Below are positions 34,095-42,936 of a DNA stretch of 64,000 nt, one piece after another (positions within the stretch are counted from its first letter, which is position 1; each line of letters begins with the position of its first letter). Source of the stretch: Thiothrix winogradskyi (GTDB taxonomy: Bacteria > Pseudomonadota > Gammaproteobacteria > Thiotrichales > Thiotrichaceae); NCBI RefSeq assembly GCF_021650935.1, contig NZ_CP091244.1, positions 186,001 to 250,000 on the forward strand. Reading direction: 5' to 3'. A model generated the notes under the pieces. That model had not been told where the DNA came from. It searched no databases and worked only from the letters and a program-made list of their open reading frames with translations. The position numbers and the translations under genes are program-made.

Positions 34095-34967
34095 TCAACG
34101 GGCAGGCAAACGCAACACCCCAGTCGCCAGTGCCGTTCCCAAAACAATTACCGCCCCACCGACCAGCATCGGCGTACTGACGGTTTCGCCCAGAAACAGG
34201 CTCCCCCACAGCACTCCAAATACCGGGATCAGGAACGTGACTGCCACCGCCCGCGATGCGCCGACTTCCGCCAGCAGCCGGAAAAACAGCACGAATGCCA
34301 GCGCCGTACACCCCACGCCCAACCCGATCACCGCCAGCCATGCCTTCAGGTCTGGCATGACCGCAGGCCAGAACCAATATGCGAACGGCAACAACACAAT
34401 CGCTGCCGCCAACTGCGCCCCGGTCGCCGTCACCAGCGACGGAATACCCGCCAGCTTGTGCCGGATGTAATGGGTCACGATGCCATAACACAAGGTTGCA
34501 ACCAGCATCGCCACAATCGCCCAACCGGAACCACCCGGTTTAAAATCGGCTTTGTCCGCCGCCAGCAGCAACACCCCGCCAAACCCAATCAGCAAGCCCA
34601 ACATCTGCGACTTGCTGAGCTTCTCCTTCAGCCACAACACGCCAATCAGCGCAGTAAAAATCGGCGTAATCGCATTCAGGATAGAAGCCAGCCCGGAGGT
34701 AATCGACAGCACCGCCCACGCAATCAGCACAAACGGCACAGTAGAATTAAGCAAACCCACCACCAGCATTGCCCCGGCGTTCTGCCACAACTGCCCGCTT
34801 TGCCCGTGCCACCACAGCAATGGCAACAGGCACGCCGCCGCAATCGCCACCCGCAGCCAGATCAGCGGAATCGCCCCGAATGCCGGAGCTGCATAGCGCA
34901 TGAACAGGAATGACCCGCCCCAAAGGGCAGCCAGCAGGATTAGGTCAAACAGGTTACGGGGCGTCAT
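34095..34967 (-). CDS. EamA-family drug/metabolite transporter (1)
   Basis: A 290-residue membrane protein with ten predicted helices in two EamA repeats (N-terminal RNLFDLILLAALWGGSFLFMRY, second repeat near residue 150). DMT-superfamily permeases export amino acids or metabolites; substrate unknown. A second, distantly related EamA gene occurs at 38.4 kb. Strongly antisense ORFs here are compositional shadows. Confidence 0.86.
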   Translation of the reverse strand: MTPRNLFDLILLAALWGGSFLFMRYAAPAFGAIPLIWLRVAIAAACLLPLLWWHGQSGQLWQNAGAMLVVGLLNSTVPFVLIAWAVLSITSGLASILNAITPIFTALIGVLWLKEKLSKSQMLGLLIGFGGVLLLAADKADFKPGGSGWAIVAMLVATLCYGIVTHYIRHKLAGIPSLVTATGAQLAAAIVLLPFAYWFWPAVMPDLKAWLAVIGLGVGCTALAFVLFFRLLAEVGASRAVAVTFLIPVFGVLWGSLFLGETVSTPMLVGGAVIVLGTALATGVLRLPAR

Positions 34968-35073
34968 ACTGAGATGACAAGGAGGGAGATGGGGTAAGTG
35001 TTTCTGTGGTACATGGTTTGGTGGTTATGGTATCTGCTAAAGTCATGCTTTCTATAGTGACGGATTCACCTTC

Positions 35074-35625
35074 ATGGCACAACGCTTCGACACCTTGAAC
35101 GAACGGCTAACCCATTTCATCGCCGAACAGAAAATCTTTTTTGTCAGCACTGCCCCCGCCGACGGGCGCGTAAACCTTTCCCCCAAAGGCATGGATTCGC
35201 TGCGGGTGCTGGACGACTCCACCGTTGCATGGTTAAACATGACCGGTAGCGGCAATGAAACGGCAGCGCATGTGCAGAAAAACGGGCGCATGACGCTGAT
35301 GTTCTGCGCGTTTGAGGGCAATCCGCTGATCTTGCGTTTGTATGGCACTGCCACGGTTTACCACCAACACGATGCAGAATGGGCGCAATGGTACGGCAAA
35401 TTTGAGCCGATTCCAGGGGCACGGCAGGTTTTCGTGCTGAACATCGAAATTGTGCAAACCTCGTGCGGCATGGCAGTCCCCTTGTTCGACTATCAGGGCG
35501 AACGTGAGCTGTTACGCGATTGGGCAGCGAAGAAAGGCGACGCCGGTATTCGTGCGTATTGGGAAGAGAAAAATCAGCTTACGCTGGATGGCAAACCGAC
35601 AGGGGTGTTATGCAAACCTACTTAG
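35074..35625 (+). CDS. Pyridoxamine 5'-phosphate oxidase-fold protein
   Basis: A 183-residue FMN-binding split-barrel protein: FIAEQKIFFVSTAPADGRVNLSPKG at the N-terminus and VLNIEIVQTSCGMAVPLF toward the C-terminus, typical of the PPOx-class proteins that reduce or bind flavins. Catalytic specificity is unknown. It overlaps the transglutaminase-like gene by 16 bp, so the two are translated from one message. Confidence 0.82.
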   Translation: MAQRFDTLNERLTHFIAEQKIFFVSTAPADGRVNLSPKGMDSLRVLDDSTVAWLNMTGSGNETAAHVQKNGRMTLMFCAFEGNPLILRLYGTATVYHQHDAEWAQWYGKFEPIPGARQVFVLNIEIVQTSCGMAVPLFDYQGERELLRDWAAKKGDAGIRAYWEEKNQLTLDGKPTGVLCKPT

Positions 35626-36182
35626 CCAGCAGCTATTACATCGACTGGCAGCATCCGCACGTATTGGCGCAAGCCCAAGCGTTAGCGGCAGGTTGCACTA
35701 CCCCCGAAACCATTGCCAAAGCCTGCTTTGAATTCGTGCGCGATGCCATCAAGCACAGTTGGGATTACCGCCTCAATCCGGTGACGTGCAAAGCGTCGGA
35801 GGTGTTGCAACACGGCACGGGCTATTGCTACGCCAAAAGTCATTTGCTGGCTGCGTTGTTGCGGGCGAATGGCATTCCTGCGGGCTTGTGTTACCAGCGT
35901 TTGACCATTACCGATGAGCCGCCGTTTTGCCTGCACGGGTTGAATGCGCTCTACCTGCCAGACTACGGTTGGTATCGGGTGGATGCGCGGGGCAATAAGC
36001 CGGGTGTGGCTGCTGAATTTTGCCCGCCTACCGAACAACTGGCGTTTCCGCTGTTGAATCCGCAGGAACAGGATTTACCGGGAATTTTTGCCGAACCGCT
36101 GCCCGTTGTAGTAAAGGTGTTGGAAAGCAGTGCAACGGTTGAACAGGTATATGCCAATCTGCCCGATGTTGAACTCGTTTGA
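35610..36182 (+). CDS. Transglutaminase-like cysteine protease-fold protein
   Basis: A 190-residue transglutaminase-core protein. The triad is Cys in GTGYCYAKSH, His in CLHGLNALYL and Asp in YRVDARGN. The ATG at 35610 lies inside the end of the PPOx gene. Small bacterial transglutaminase-like proteins may act as proteases or cross-linkers; the partner is not known. The DUF1272 gene follows in a short operon. Confidence 0.83.
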   Translation: MQTYLASSYYIDWQHPHVLAQAQALAAGCTTPETIAKACFEFVRDAIKHSWDYRLNPVTCKASEVLQHGTGYCYAKSHLLAALLRANGIPAGLCYQRLTITDEPPFCLHGLNALYLPDYGWYRVDARGNKPGVAAEFCPPTEQLAFPLLNPQEQDLPGIFAEPLPVVVKVLESSATVEQVYANLPDVELV

Positions 36183-36196
36183 GAAGGAAACACCCC

Positions 36197-36502
36197 ATGC
36201 TTGAATTGCGCCCTACTTGCGAAAACTGCAACAAACCACTGCCACCTCATGCTACCGATGCGATGATTTGCAGCTTTGAATGTACCTTTTGCAGCGATTG
36301 CGTCAGCTTGCTCAGTAACACTTGCCCGAATTGTGGCGGAGGTTTTGTTCCGCGCCCGATACGTCCTGTGACCAACTGGAAGGGGGATAATTACCTTGGG
36401 GAATATCCTGCCGCGACAATCGTTAAGCTTCGTCCGGTGGATTGGGAAGCGCATCGGCACTTGTTGCTAAGGTTGCAGGGGATACCGCCGGAAAAACGTT
36501 GA
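36197..36502 (+). CDS. DUF1272-family zinc-ribbon protein
   Basis: A 101-residue protein starting MLELRPTCENCNKPLPP, with paired CxxC motifs (CENC, CTFCSDC, CPNCGG) that would bind zinc. This is the DUF1272 signature with a downstream extension (NWKGDNYLGEYPAATIVKL). ATG at 36197 follows GAAGGAAA. Third gene of a compact operon with the PPOx and transglutaminase-like genes. Function unknown. Confidence 0.82.
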   Translation: MLELRPTCENCNKPLPPHATDAMICSFECTFCSDCVSLLSNTCPNCGGGFVPRPIRPVTNWKGDNYLGEYPAATIVKLRPVDWEAHRHLLLRLQGIPPEKR

Positions 36503-36588
36503 TAGTCTGCCCGACTCCGATGTTCGCTATTTGCGAATAGCGAATTAATTCAGCTAATAGCTATAAAGTTAAAACAGGAGTAACGCCC

Positions 36589-37191
36589 ATGTACATCCCC
36601 AAACACTTTGCCGAACACGACCAAGCCGAAATCTTGCGTTTCATCGCCGCCCACGCTTTCGGCACGTTGGTCACGGTTGAGGCTGGTGCTCCCTACGCCA
36701 GCCACATCCCGTTTCTGCTGGAACAGGGCGAACCACTCACACTTTCCGGGCATCTTGCCAAAGCCAACCCGCAATGGCAGCACTTGGCAGCAAACCCGCA
36801 GGTGTTGGCAATCTTCCAAGGCGCACACGCCTATGTTTCACCCACATGGTACGCAGGCGCAGGCGTACCCACTTGGAATTACACCGCCGTGCATGTTTAT
36901 GGCAAGGTGCGCGTCATCCACGAGGCAGAATGGTTGCGGGAAAAAGTCGAACGCCTGAGTGCGCAATACGAAGGCAGCCGTGAAACCGCTTGGATTCCCG
37001 CCTACCCCGCCAAAATGCTGGAAGCGATTGTTGGCTTTGAAATCAGCATCGAATCACTGCAAGCCAAATACAAACTCAGCCAGAACCGCAGTGCGGCAGA
37101 CCAGCACCATGTCAGGCAAGCCCTTGAAGCCAGCGGCGGGGAAAACGAGCGTGGTGTGGCGGCATTGATGGCGAAGCGTCAGGGGGAGTAA
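36589..37191 (+). CDS. PaiB-like FMN-binding negative transcriptional regulator
   Basis: A 200-residue FMN-binding protein of the PaiB family: MYIPKHFAEHDQAEILRFI at the start, SHIPFLLEQGEPLTLSGHLA and PTWYAGAGVPTWNYTAVHVYGKV in the middle. In Bacillus PaiB is a negative regulator of sporulation and degradative enzymes; in proteobacteria the role is untested. The AGGAG ribosome site precedes the ATG at 36589. Confidence 0.87.
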   Translation: MYIPKHFAEHDQAEILRFIAAHAFGTLVTVEAGAPYASHIPFLLEQGEPLTLSGHLAKANPQWQHLAANPQVLAIFQGAHAYVSPTWYAGAGVPTWNYTAVHVYGKVRVIHEAEWLREKVERLSAQYEGSRETAWIPAYPAKMLEAIVGFEISIESLQAKYKLSQNRSAADQHHVRQALEASGGENERGVAALMAKRQGE

Positions 37192-37228
37192 GCTGAACAC
37201 AATGCGTCGTTGCCGAAGGTGAGCCACT

Positions 37229-37915
37229 ATGTCTGTGTTGATAGTACTGATGCTGCTGTTTGCCGCCCTGATTTACGCGCCGCAATGGTGGGTGAAGCAG
37301 GTCATGCGCCGCCACGCTGCGGAGTTGCCCGATATGCCCGGTACGGGCGGTGAATTAGCACAACATTTGATCGAGCGTTTCAAACTGGATGGTATCCGCG
37401 TTGAAATGACCGAGGAAAATAACGACCATTTTGACCCAGAAGCGCAAATGGTGCGCCTCAGCCCCAGCAACTTCAACGGGCGTTCCCTCACCGCCGTGGC
37501 GATTGCCGCGCATGAAGTTGGTCACGCCATCCAGTTCCACCGCCGCGAACCCATTTTTGAGCGTCGCGCCCGTTATATTCCCTTGGCAATAAAAATTCAG
37601 CGCAGTGGCTCAATGGCATTATGGCTTGCGCCGCTGTTTGGTTTATTGAGCCGTTCCCCAGTAGCCATGTTATTACCCATCCTCATCAGTGCGGCATTGC
37701 ACATTGTCGGGGCACTCACCTACCTGATTGTGCTGCCCGAAGAATGGGATGCCAGTTTTGAGAAAGCCTTACCGATTTTGGAGGAAGGCTACCTGCCTCC
37801 CGAACACCTGCCCGCTGCCCGTCAGGTGCTGACAGCAGCGGCATTAACCTATTTTGCAGCGGCACTTTCCAGCCTGTTGAGTTTGGGGTATTTGCTGTTG
37901 GTATTACGGCGTTAA
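37229..37915 (+). CDS. Neutral zinc metallopeptidase (YugP-like membrane protein)
   Basis: A 228-residue membrane protein with an N-terminal helix, a zinc motif HEVGH in AIAAHEVGHAIQFHRR and two to three C-terminal membrane helices. This matches the YugP-type integral membrane peptidases (about 220-230 residues). Substrate unknown. The motif residues and topology are clear, so only the biological role is open. Confidence 0.88.
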   Translation: MSVLIVLMLLFAALIYAPQWWVKQVMRRHAAELPDMPGTGGELAQHLIERFKLDGIRVEMTEENNDHFDPEAQMVRLSPSNFNGRSLTAVAIAAHEVGHAIQFHRREPIFERRARYIPLAIKIQRSGSMALWLAPLFGLLSRSPVAMLLPILISAALHIVGALTYLIVLPEEWDASFEKALPILEEGYLPPEHLPAARQVLTAAALTYFAAALSSLLSLGYLLLVLRR

Positions 37916-38040
37916 GGTGCTGGCAGGGCGTATTCCACCACTTCGTCATCTTTGTCACGACACATCTGTCTTTGAAAGTGTTGTCGATGGCGTAGCGACA
38001 CCCGTTCAGCAACCGACGACATGTAATGAGGAACATCACC

Positions 38041-38415
38041 ATGCAACTGACACCCCCGCATTTATACCTGTTAGCGTTGGCAACCTGTCTCAGCGGCTGT
38101 TCCAGTCCGGGCAGCCCCAGCCACTTGCCGACGGTATGGGACATCCCCTCCCTGATCGGCGGCACGTTTACGGAAGCGGCATATGATGCTCGCCGCCAGC
38201 GCGTCAGTGCTTATGTGCAGGCGCATTATTCCGCCTTGCGCGAAGAAACCTTACGTGGCGGCGGCAGCCATTTGGATGAAGCCATGCGTATTGCCCAAGT
38301 CAAACCTGAAAACGTGGCGACCGTGAAACAGGAGTTTCAAAGCCGCCATGCGGAATATTTCCGGGCAGATGCTGACAAGGATATGGTGGTAGTGGTGTTG
38401 ATGGTGAATTCATAA
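38041..38415 (+). CDS. Small hypothetical lipoprotein
   Basis: A 124-residue protein with a signal peptide and lipobox (ATCLSGCSSP, Cys near residue 19) and an alpha-helical mature part (VKPENVATVKQEF). No family recognised. ATG at 38041 has a GAGGA ribosome site. It ends 22 bp from the convergent EamA gene. Confidence 0.7.
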   Translation: MQLTPPHLYLLALATCLSGCSSPGSPSHLPTVWDIPSLIGGTFTEAAYDARRQRVSAYVQAHYSALREETLRGGGSHLDEAMRIAQVKPENVATVKQEFQSRHAEYFRADADKDMVVVVLMVNS

Positions 38416-38437
38416 CCAAAAACGTCACCATCACATC

Positions 38438-39349
38438 TTATTTCTTCCCCAACAACCCCACACCCACCATCACCAGCACTATCCCTGCCAAGTGAAACCA
38501 GCCAAACGGTTCGCCCAGTAACGCCACTGCCAGCAAAATCGTGATGATCGGCCCGGCTGTCCCCACAATGCTGGTACGTGCTGCCCCAATCCGCGCAATC
38601 GCTTCGCTGACCATGAAACTCGGCAACACTGTGCTGAAAATCCCCAACAGCACCGCATAACCCCACGCCGTCGGGCTAACCCACAAATCCTCAACCTGAT
38701 GGGTCAATAGGAAATGGATGCACACAAACACCGTCGACACCAACATCGCCAGACTGGTGAACAAACGGCTGCCCAGCCTGCCGATCAGTCGCTTGCTCCA
38801 CACCACGTAAAACGCAAAGGATAACGCCGACATCGCCACCAACATGACGCCAAAACTGACATCACTACCGCCGAAGCTCGCTTCGTGCAAATACAGCACC
38901 ATCACCCCGCTGTAGGTCAACACCAATGCCAACAAAACACGCAGGGTAATTACTTCACGCAACCACAACCAACCCAACACCGTCGTCATAATCGGGTAGG
39001 TATACAGCGTCAGGCGTTCCAATTGCGCCGACACGTAGTTCAAGCCCTGCATATCCAGCCACGATGACAAGTAATAGCCCATGAAACCCAAGCCCATAAT
39101 CGCGGCAAATTCCAACGGCAACGGCTTCACCGTGCGCGGTTCACGCAGCAACCAAGCCAGCATCACCGCATAAAACGGCAGCGCAACCAGCATCCGCAAG
39201 GTCAGCAAGGTCGTCGTATCCACCCCTTCCGCGTAAGCCAGCTTGATGAAAATGGATTTGAGTGCGAACAACGCCGTGCCGCCCACTGCCAGCATCCAGC
39301 CTGTGCGGAAATAGTTTGGGGTGTCGTCGTCGTTGGGTATTTCCCGCAT
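38438..39349 (-). CDS. EamA-family drug/metabolite transporter (2)
   Basis: A 303-residue permease with ten predicted transmembrane helices; both EamA repeats are evident. The ATG at 39349 gives MREIPNDDDTPNYFRTG. It is unrelated in detail to the EamA gene at 34 kb. Substrate not predictable. The N-terminal extension from 39424 is not supported by a ribosome site. Confidence 0.86.
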   Translation of the reverse strand: MREIPNDDDTPNYFRTGWMLAVGGTALFALKSIFIKLAYAEGVDTTTLLTLRMLVALPFYAVMLAWLLREPRTVKPLPLEFAAIMGLGFMGYYLSSWLDMQGLNYVSAQLERLTLYTYPIMTTVLGWLWLREVITLRVLLALVLTYSGVMVLYLHEASFGGSDVSFGVMLVAMSALSFAFYVVWSKRLIGRLGSRLFTSLAMLVSTVFVCIHFLLTHQVEDLWVSPTAWGYAVLLGIFSTVLPSFMVSEAIARIGAARTSIVGTAGPIITILLAVALLGEPFGWFHLAGIVLVMVGVGLLGKK

Positions 39350-39510
39350 GATTGTCTCCAAAAAGGGTGCTGCGGGATTAAGCGTCATTAACTGGGGAAT
39401 CCCGCAGCTAATGAAAAAAGGCAAAAACTAGCTGCTCCGCGTGTATTTGCAGAGTTTTAGCCAGCGATAGGCGTGGGTGAAAAAGGTGGTTACGGTGTTC
39501 ATGGTCGGCA

Positions 39511-40164
39511 CTATACAGGGAGTTTTTTCCTTGGTGCAAGGGTGTCGGTTAGGGTGATTCCAATGGTGTCCATTTCAGGCTCCTCATTGCGTCGGAAGCA
39601 GTCGAGCATGTGGTCATTCACCATCCCTGTCGCCTGCATGTGCGCGTAACACACGGTCGACCCCATGAATTTGAAGCCGCGCTTTTTCAAATCCTTACTC
39701 ATCGCATCCGATTCCGGCGTGGTGGTAGTGTATTCTGCCAACGTTTTCCGGTGGTTTACGATCGGTTTTCCGCCGACAAACTGCCACAAATACGCATCAA
39801 AACTGCCGAATTCTGCCTGAACAGCGAGAAAGCGTTGCGCATTATTGATGGTTGCCAACACTTTCAGGCGATTGCGGATGATTCCGGCATTGCCGAGCAA
39901 TTCCTCGACTTTGGCAGCGTCATAGAGCGCAATTTTTTCGGGGTCAAAATCGTCGAAGGCTTTTCGGTAATTCTCACGCTTGCGCAGGATGGTGTACCAA
40001 CTCAAGCCCGCTTGCGCCGATTCCAGCACGATAAACTCGAACAGCTTGCGGTCATCGTGGACGGGTACGCCCCATTCTTCGTCGTGATAGGCGACGTAAT
40101 CGGGTTTGCTCAGGTCTACCCATGCGCAACGGCACAGGGTGGTATCATGCGTGACATTATTCAT
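39511..40164 (-). CDS. tag: DNA-3-methyladenine glycosylase I
   Basis: A 217-residue Tag glycosylase that excises 3-methyladenine. The zinc ligand Cys in LCRCAW, the YHDEEWGVPVHDD loop, and the later NDHMLDCF segment are all typical. GLSWYTILRKRENYR provides the helix-hairpin region. The ATG at 40164 lies just upstream of a small intergenic gap, and the upstream extension to 40320 is not coding. Third alkylation-repair type gene in the window. Confidence 0.92.
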   Translation of the reverse strand: MNNVTHDTTLCRCAWVDLSKPDYVAYHDEEWGVPVHDDRKLFEFIVLESAQAGLSWYTILRKRENYRKAFDDFDPEKIALYDAAKVEELLGNAGIIRNRLKVLATINNAQRFLAVQAEFGSFDAYLWQFVGGKPIVNHRKTLAEYTTTTPESDAMSKDLKKRGFKFMGSTVCYAHMQATGMVNDHMLDCFRRNEEPEMDTIGITLTDTLAPRKKLPV

Positions 40165-40177
40165 GATGATATTCCTA

Positions 40178-40393
40178 TTACTCTCTAGCTTCTGCTTCAA
40201 ACACCAAAATATCCCCCGGCTGGCATTGTAACACCTCGCAAATTTTCTCCAGCGTATCAAAGCGGATGCCTTTGACCTTGCCAGATTTGAGCAGGGACAC
40301 ATTCTGTTCGGTAATGCCAATGCGTTCCGCCAGCTCTTTCGAGCGCATTTTGCGTTTGGCGAGCATCACATCAAGGTTCACGATTATTGGCAT
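40178..40393 (-). CDS. XRE-family (YozG-like) regulator
   Basis: A 71-residue Cro/C1-type helix-turn-helix protein starting MPIIVNLDVMLAKRKM, with the HTH at RSKELAERIGITEQNVSLLKSG. This is the short regulator that commonly pairs with DUF2975 membrane proteins. A GTG at 40402 would overlap the previous stop; the ATG at 40393 is preferred. It lies 13 bp upstream of tag on the same strand. Confidence 0.86.
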   Translation of the reverse strand: MPIIVNLDVMLAKRKMRSKELAERIGITEQNVSLLKSGKVKGIRFDTLEKICEVLQCQPGDILVFEAEARE

Positions 40394-40398
40394 GGCGG

Positions 40399-40929
40399 TC
40401 ACACAATCTGGCGGTTGTCTTCGGCAATGGCGGCGGCTGCTTGCAGGGCATGGGCAAGCATCACCATTAACGCCCCGATTAACACCACCAGCACATCATT
40501 CATTTCCAGGCTCAACGCGATGGCTTGGTGACCGGCGGGGTTTTCCAGCGTTACCGCCAGCACCATTAACAGCCGTACCAACGGGCCGGTAATGCCAAAG
40601 ACCACCAACGCCAGCCCAAAGCGTCGCAATTGCAGCGCCACGTTGGCATGAAAATAGTCCCCCTGTGCCAACAAGCGAAACACGCTTGCCATCGCCCAAA
40701 TGCCAAAGACCATGATCAAGAGGTGCAGCGTGGCAATTCCCCAGCCGACACCGACCGCGAACGGCGTAACCTGAATGGTTTCATGGGTCAGGGTTGCAAA
40801 GTGTTTGACGATGAGTGCTTGTCCATCTGGCAGCCACCACAGCAAGGTATTGGATAGCAGCAGCAATACGGCAATCACTTGCGCCAGGGGTGCAAGCCAA
40901 TGTTTGAGGCGGGAATGGTGGAGTTTCAT
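40399..40929 (-). CDS. DUF2975-family membrane protein
   Basis: A 176-residue protein with four predicted transmembrane helices (about residues 10-30, 55-80, 100-125, 140-160), the architecture of DUF2975. It is followed immediately by the XRE regulator, the usual pairing, and the regulator probably controls this operon. Function of DUF2975 is unknown. Confidence 0.85.
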   Translation of the reverse strand: MKLHHSRLKHWLAPLAQVIAVLLLLSNTLLWWLPDGQALIVKHFATLTHETIQVTPFAVGVGWGIATLHLLIMVFGIWAMASVFRLLAQGDYFHANVALQLRRFGLALVVFGITGPLVRLLMVLAVTLENPAGHQAIALSLEMNDVLVVLIGALMVMLAHALQAAAAIAEDNRQIV

Positions 40930-41006
40930 ACAAATCTCATCTTCATGTTGCGTAGAAAAATATTATTGTATTACGATAATATTTTCAACTTAAACGGTAT
41001 CTTTTT

Positions 41007-41579
41007 ATGAAACGATTCTTACCCATCGCTGCCATCATCTTGTTGAGCGCCTGTACCGCAATCCCCGTTAAAACCCTATACAAACTGGCCACCGCTGATT
41101 TTATGACGGTTGACCCGGCGGTATTGCGGGTTGCCGCGCAAATGCCGGATTGGGTTGCGCCACGCCCTGATGGCGTCAAGCTGGAACTGGGCATGAAGCG
41201 TGACGGTGAAACGCCAGTGAACGAACGCTTTAACCTCGAAGCCATCCCTCTGGCACTGGAAGGCAAAACGCTCGCCGATGCCGCCAAACCGGGCTATCAA
41301 CTGTATGCGTATCGGCTTGCACCTGCGGATATTCCGCGCTTGCAACACTTCCGCGACACTGTGAAGGCGAAAAAAGCGGATGGTGGCAAAAAGCCGGAAA
41401 CCTCCTTGAGCGTGGGAGTGGATGCGTGCCGCAAGAGCGAATTGCCTGCTGGCAAAATCCCCGCGACCACCTTCCTGCAACTGGATAAAGAGTCGGGCTA
41501 TCTGCCCCTGTTGGTCGATTACGATTTGCGCCAAGAGGTAGATGGCAAGGAACTGGCAACACTGATTCCGCCGTGTTAA
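41007..41579 (+). CDS. Hypothetical lipoprotein
   Basis: A 190-residue lipoprotein (ILLSACTAIPV, Cys near residue 16) with a mixed alpha/beta body and no recognised family. KLELGMKRDGETPVNERF and YQLYAYRLAPADIPRLQHF are conserved-looking segments. The promoter side faces the divergent DUF2975 gene. The stop overlaps a possible GTG of a decayed frame downstream. Confidence 0.7.
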   Translation: MKRFLPIAAIILLSACTAIPVKTLYKLATADFMTVDPAVLRVAAQMPDWVAPRPDGVKLELGMKRDGETPVNERFNLEAIPLALEGKTLADAAKPGYQLYAYRLAPADIPRLQHFRDTVKAKKADGGKKPETSLSVGVDACRKSELPAGKIPATTFLQLDKESGYLPLLVDYDLRQEVDGKELATLIPPC

Positions 41580-41874
41580 TTGTCCGACCAAGCACCTCTC
41601 TGAGTGCGACGTGGTATCAAGACGTGCTGCGCCCGTTTGCAGAATGGGCGTTGCGCCCGATGCAAGCCGACAGCTTCGATTCCAGCCAAGCCCACGACAT
41701 TATCCACAACCTCGCCAAAACCTCAGGCTGAATAAGGTGGCGGATGAATTTGTGTTTTTTGACCGCACCGTATACGGCTTATGCAAAATCTTCGAGCGCA
41801 TGGGCACGACGGTGCGAATTCGTCACCATTGGGTAACTGACAGTTCAACTATGCTATACTCAAGTACTCCGTAA
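41573..41874 (+). pseudogene. Decayed UbiB/ABC1-family kinase 3' end
   Basis: Two frames together resemble the C-terminus of an ABC1/UbiB (AarF-type) atypical kinase. Frame A, from about 41573 to the TGA at 41729-41731, reads TWYQDVLRPFAEWALRPM. Frame B, up to 41874, reads DEFVFFDRTVYGLCKIFERM. The pieces are out of frame and no N-terminal kinase portion is present, so it is a remnant. The family assignment rests on the DEFVFFDRTVYGLCKIFERMG-like segment, from memory. Confidence 0.5.
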
Positions 41875-41883
41875 CGTTAGTAC
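41855..41883 (+). promoter_or_regulatory. Promoter with palindrome upstream of the antitoxin gene
   Basis: A TATACT -10-like hexamer at 41855-41860 is followed by an imperfect inverted repeat GTACT...AGTAC (41864-41868 and 41879-41883) around AACGTT, ending 13 bp before the antitoxin ATG. Such operators are typical for autoregulated toxin-antitoxin operons. Confidence 0.45.
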
Positions 41884-41896
41884 AAGGTGATTTGCA

Positions 41897-42226
41897 ATGA
41901 ACGTCATCGGCATCAAGGAATTACAAACCAACCCCGGCAAGTTGAGCCATTTACTGCAAAATAATGAGTACATGCTCATCACCCGACGCGGCGAACCGTT
42001 GGGTGTCGCTTTGCCATTCAGCCACCAACTCATGGAAAATGGGCTGAAAAACTGGATGGCACTCAAAGCCTTTCAGAGCGGCGACTTGAGCCTTGGGCAA
42101 TTAGGCAAAGTGCTGGGGAAAAACAAACATGCCACGCTAGAGCTGCTCGGTGAACTCAATATCCCCTTTGCCGACTACGATTTACAGGAAGACCTGCAAA
42201 TGCTGGATGAGCTATTTGCTGCATGA
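41897..42226 (+). CDS. Phd/YefM-like antitoxin fused to UPF0175-type domain
   Basis: A 109-residue antitoxin. The N-terminus (MNVIGIKELQTNPGKLSHLL, then YMLITRRGEPLGVALPF) matches the Phd/YefM DNA-binding fold. Residues ~65-105 (LSLGQLGKVLGKNKHATLELL, then FADYDLQEDL) match UPF0175. Both domains occur separately with PIN-type toxins; the fusion is notable. It overlaps the toxin gene by four bases (ATGA). Confidence 0.8.
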   Translation: MNVIGIKELQTNPGKLSHLLQNNEYMLITRRGEPLGVALPFSHQLMENGLKNWMALKAFQSGDLSLGQLGKVLGKNKHATLELLGELNIPFADYDLQEDLQMLDELFAA

Positions 42227-42714
42227 AATCGGTGATTGTTAGCGACACCACCAGCCTGATTGTGTTGGAAAAATTGGCATCACTAGGGCTGTTATGCAAG
42301 CTATTTGAGCAAATTCTGATACCTGCCGTGGTATTGGCAGAATTACAGGCGGGTTCGCCCGACATCACCGCACAGTTGGCGCATTTACCCTGCTTCACCG
42401 TCGTGGATGTGCCAGCGTCAAAACGGCTTACCGCTCTCCTGCTATTGCTGGATGCAGGCGAAGCAAATGCTATCGAACTGGCTACCAGCCTCAACCTGCC
42501 CCTGATTATTGACGAACGCAAAGGTCGCCAGATTGCCAAACAATTCGGCATTCGCATCACGGGGTTTGCGGGATTGTTGATACAGGCAAACCGCAGCAAG
42601 CTCGTGGATACCCATACTGCGCTAGCGATGCTGGATGAAGCGGTTACTAATGGGTTGAGGCTTGCGCCGTCGCTCCAGCAACAGGTACGGGATGTGTTGG
42701 AACAAGCAAGCTAA
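42223..42714 (+). CDS. DUF3368-type PIN-domain toxin
   Basis: A 163-residue PIN-like toxin. The acidic site residues are the first Asp in VSDTTSLIVLEKL, Glu in LAELQAG, the Glu/Asp set in DAGEANAIELA and IIDERKGR. PIN toxins are Mg-dependent endoribonucleases held inactive by their antitoxin. The four-base overlap with the upstream antitoxin gene marks a type II toxin-antitoxin operon. Confidence 0.82.
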   Translation: MKSVIVSDTTSLIVLEKLASLGLLCKLFEQILIPAVVLAELQAGSPDITAQLAHLPCFTVVDVPASKRLTALLLLLDAGEANAIELATSLNLPLIIDERKGRQIAKQFGIRITGFAGLLIQANRSKLVDTHTALAMLDEAVTNGLRLAPSLQQQVRDVLEQAS

Positions 42715-42719
42715 GCCTA

Positions 42720-42855
42720 GTGACTTCGTGCGGGTGTTCCTGACCGATGGGGCAGCAAATACCGCTTGCAATTGCCGGAAATTTCCGCGTTGCAAAACCT
42801 TGTCGCATGGCTGCTGATCACGGATGGCGAACGGGTGGAAGTGGTTACGTTCTAA
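42720..42855 (+). pseudogene. Possible gene remnant
   Basis: The strand between the PIN toxin and the oxygenase contains a frame reading about 40 residues ending LQNLVAWLLITDGERVEVV and TTCTAA. There is no start, and an in-frame stop lies just upstream. The tail looks protein-like, but no family is recognised. It could be the end of a deleted gene or chance. Confidence 0.3.
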
Positions 42856-42936
42856 CGTCGCTCGTCACAATGCTTGCCGAAACGTCAGGTGTCAGGCTAG
42901 GATTTGAACGGTTTCTAGGTATTCTTTATTAATGGC

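Noticed and set aside
34029..34913. 294-codon plus-strand ORF opposite the EamA transporter
   Set aside because: Composition is Pro/Arg/Gln/His-rich, it is antisense to a clear ten-helix transporter and has no domain; a shadow frame.
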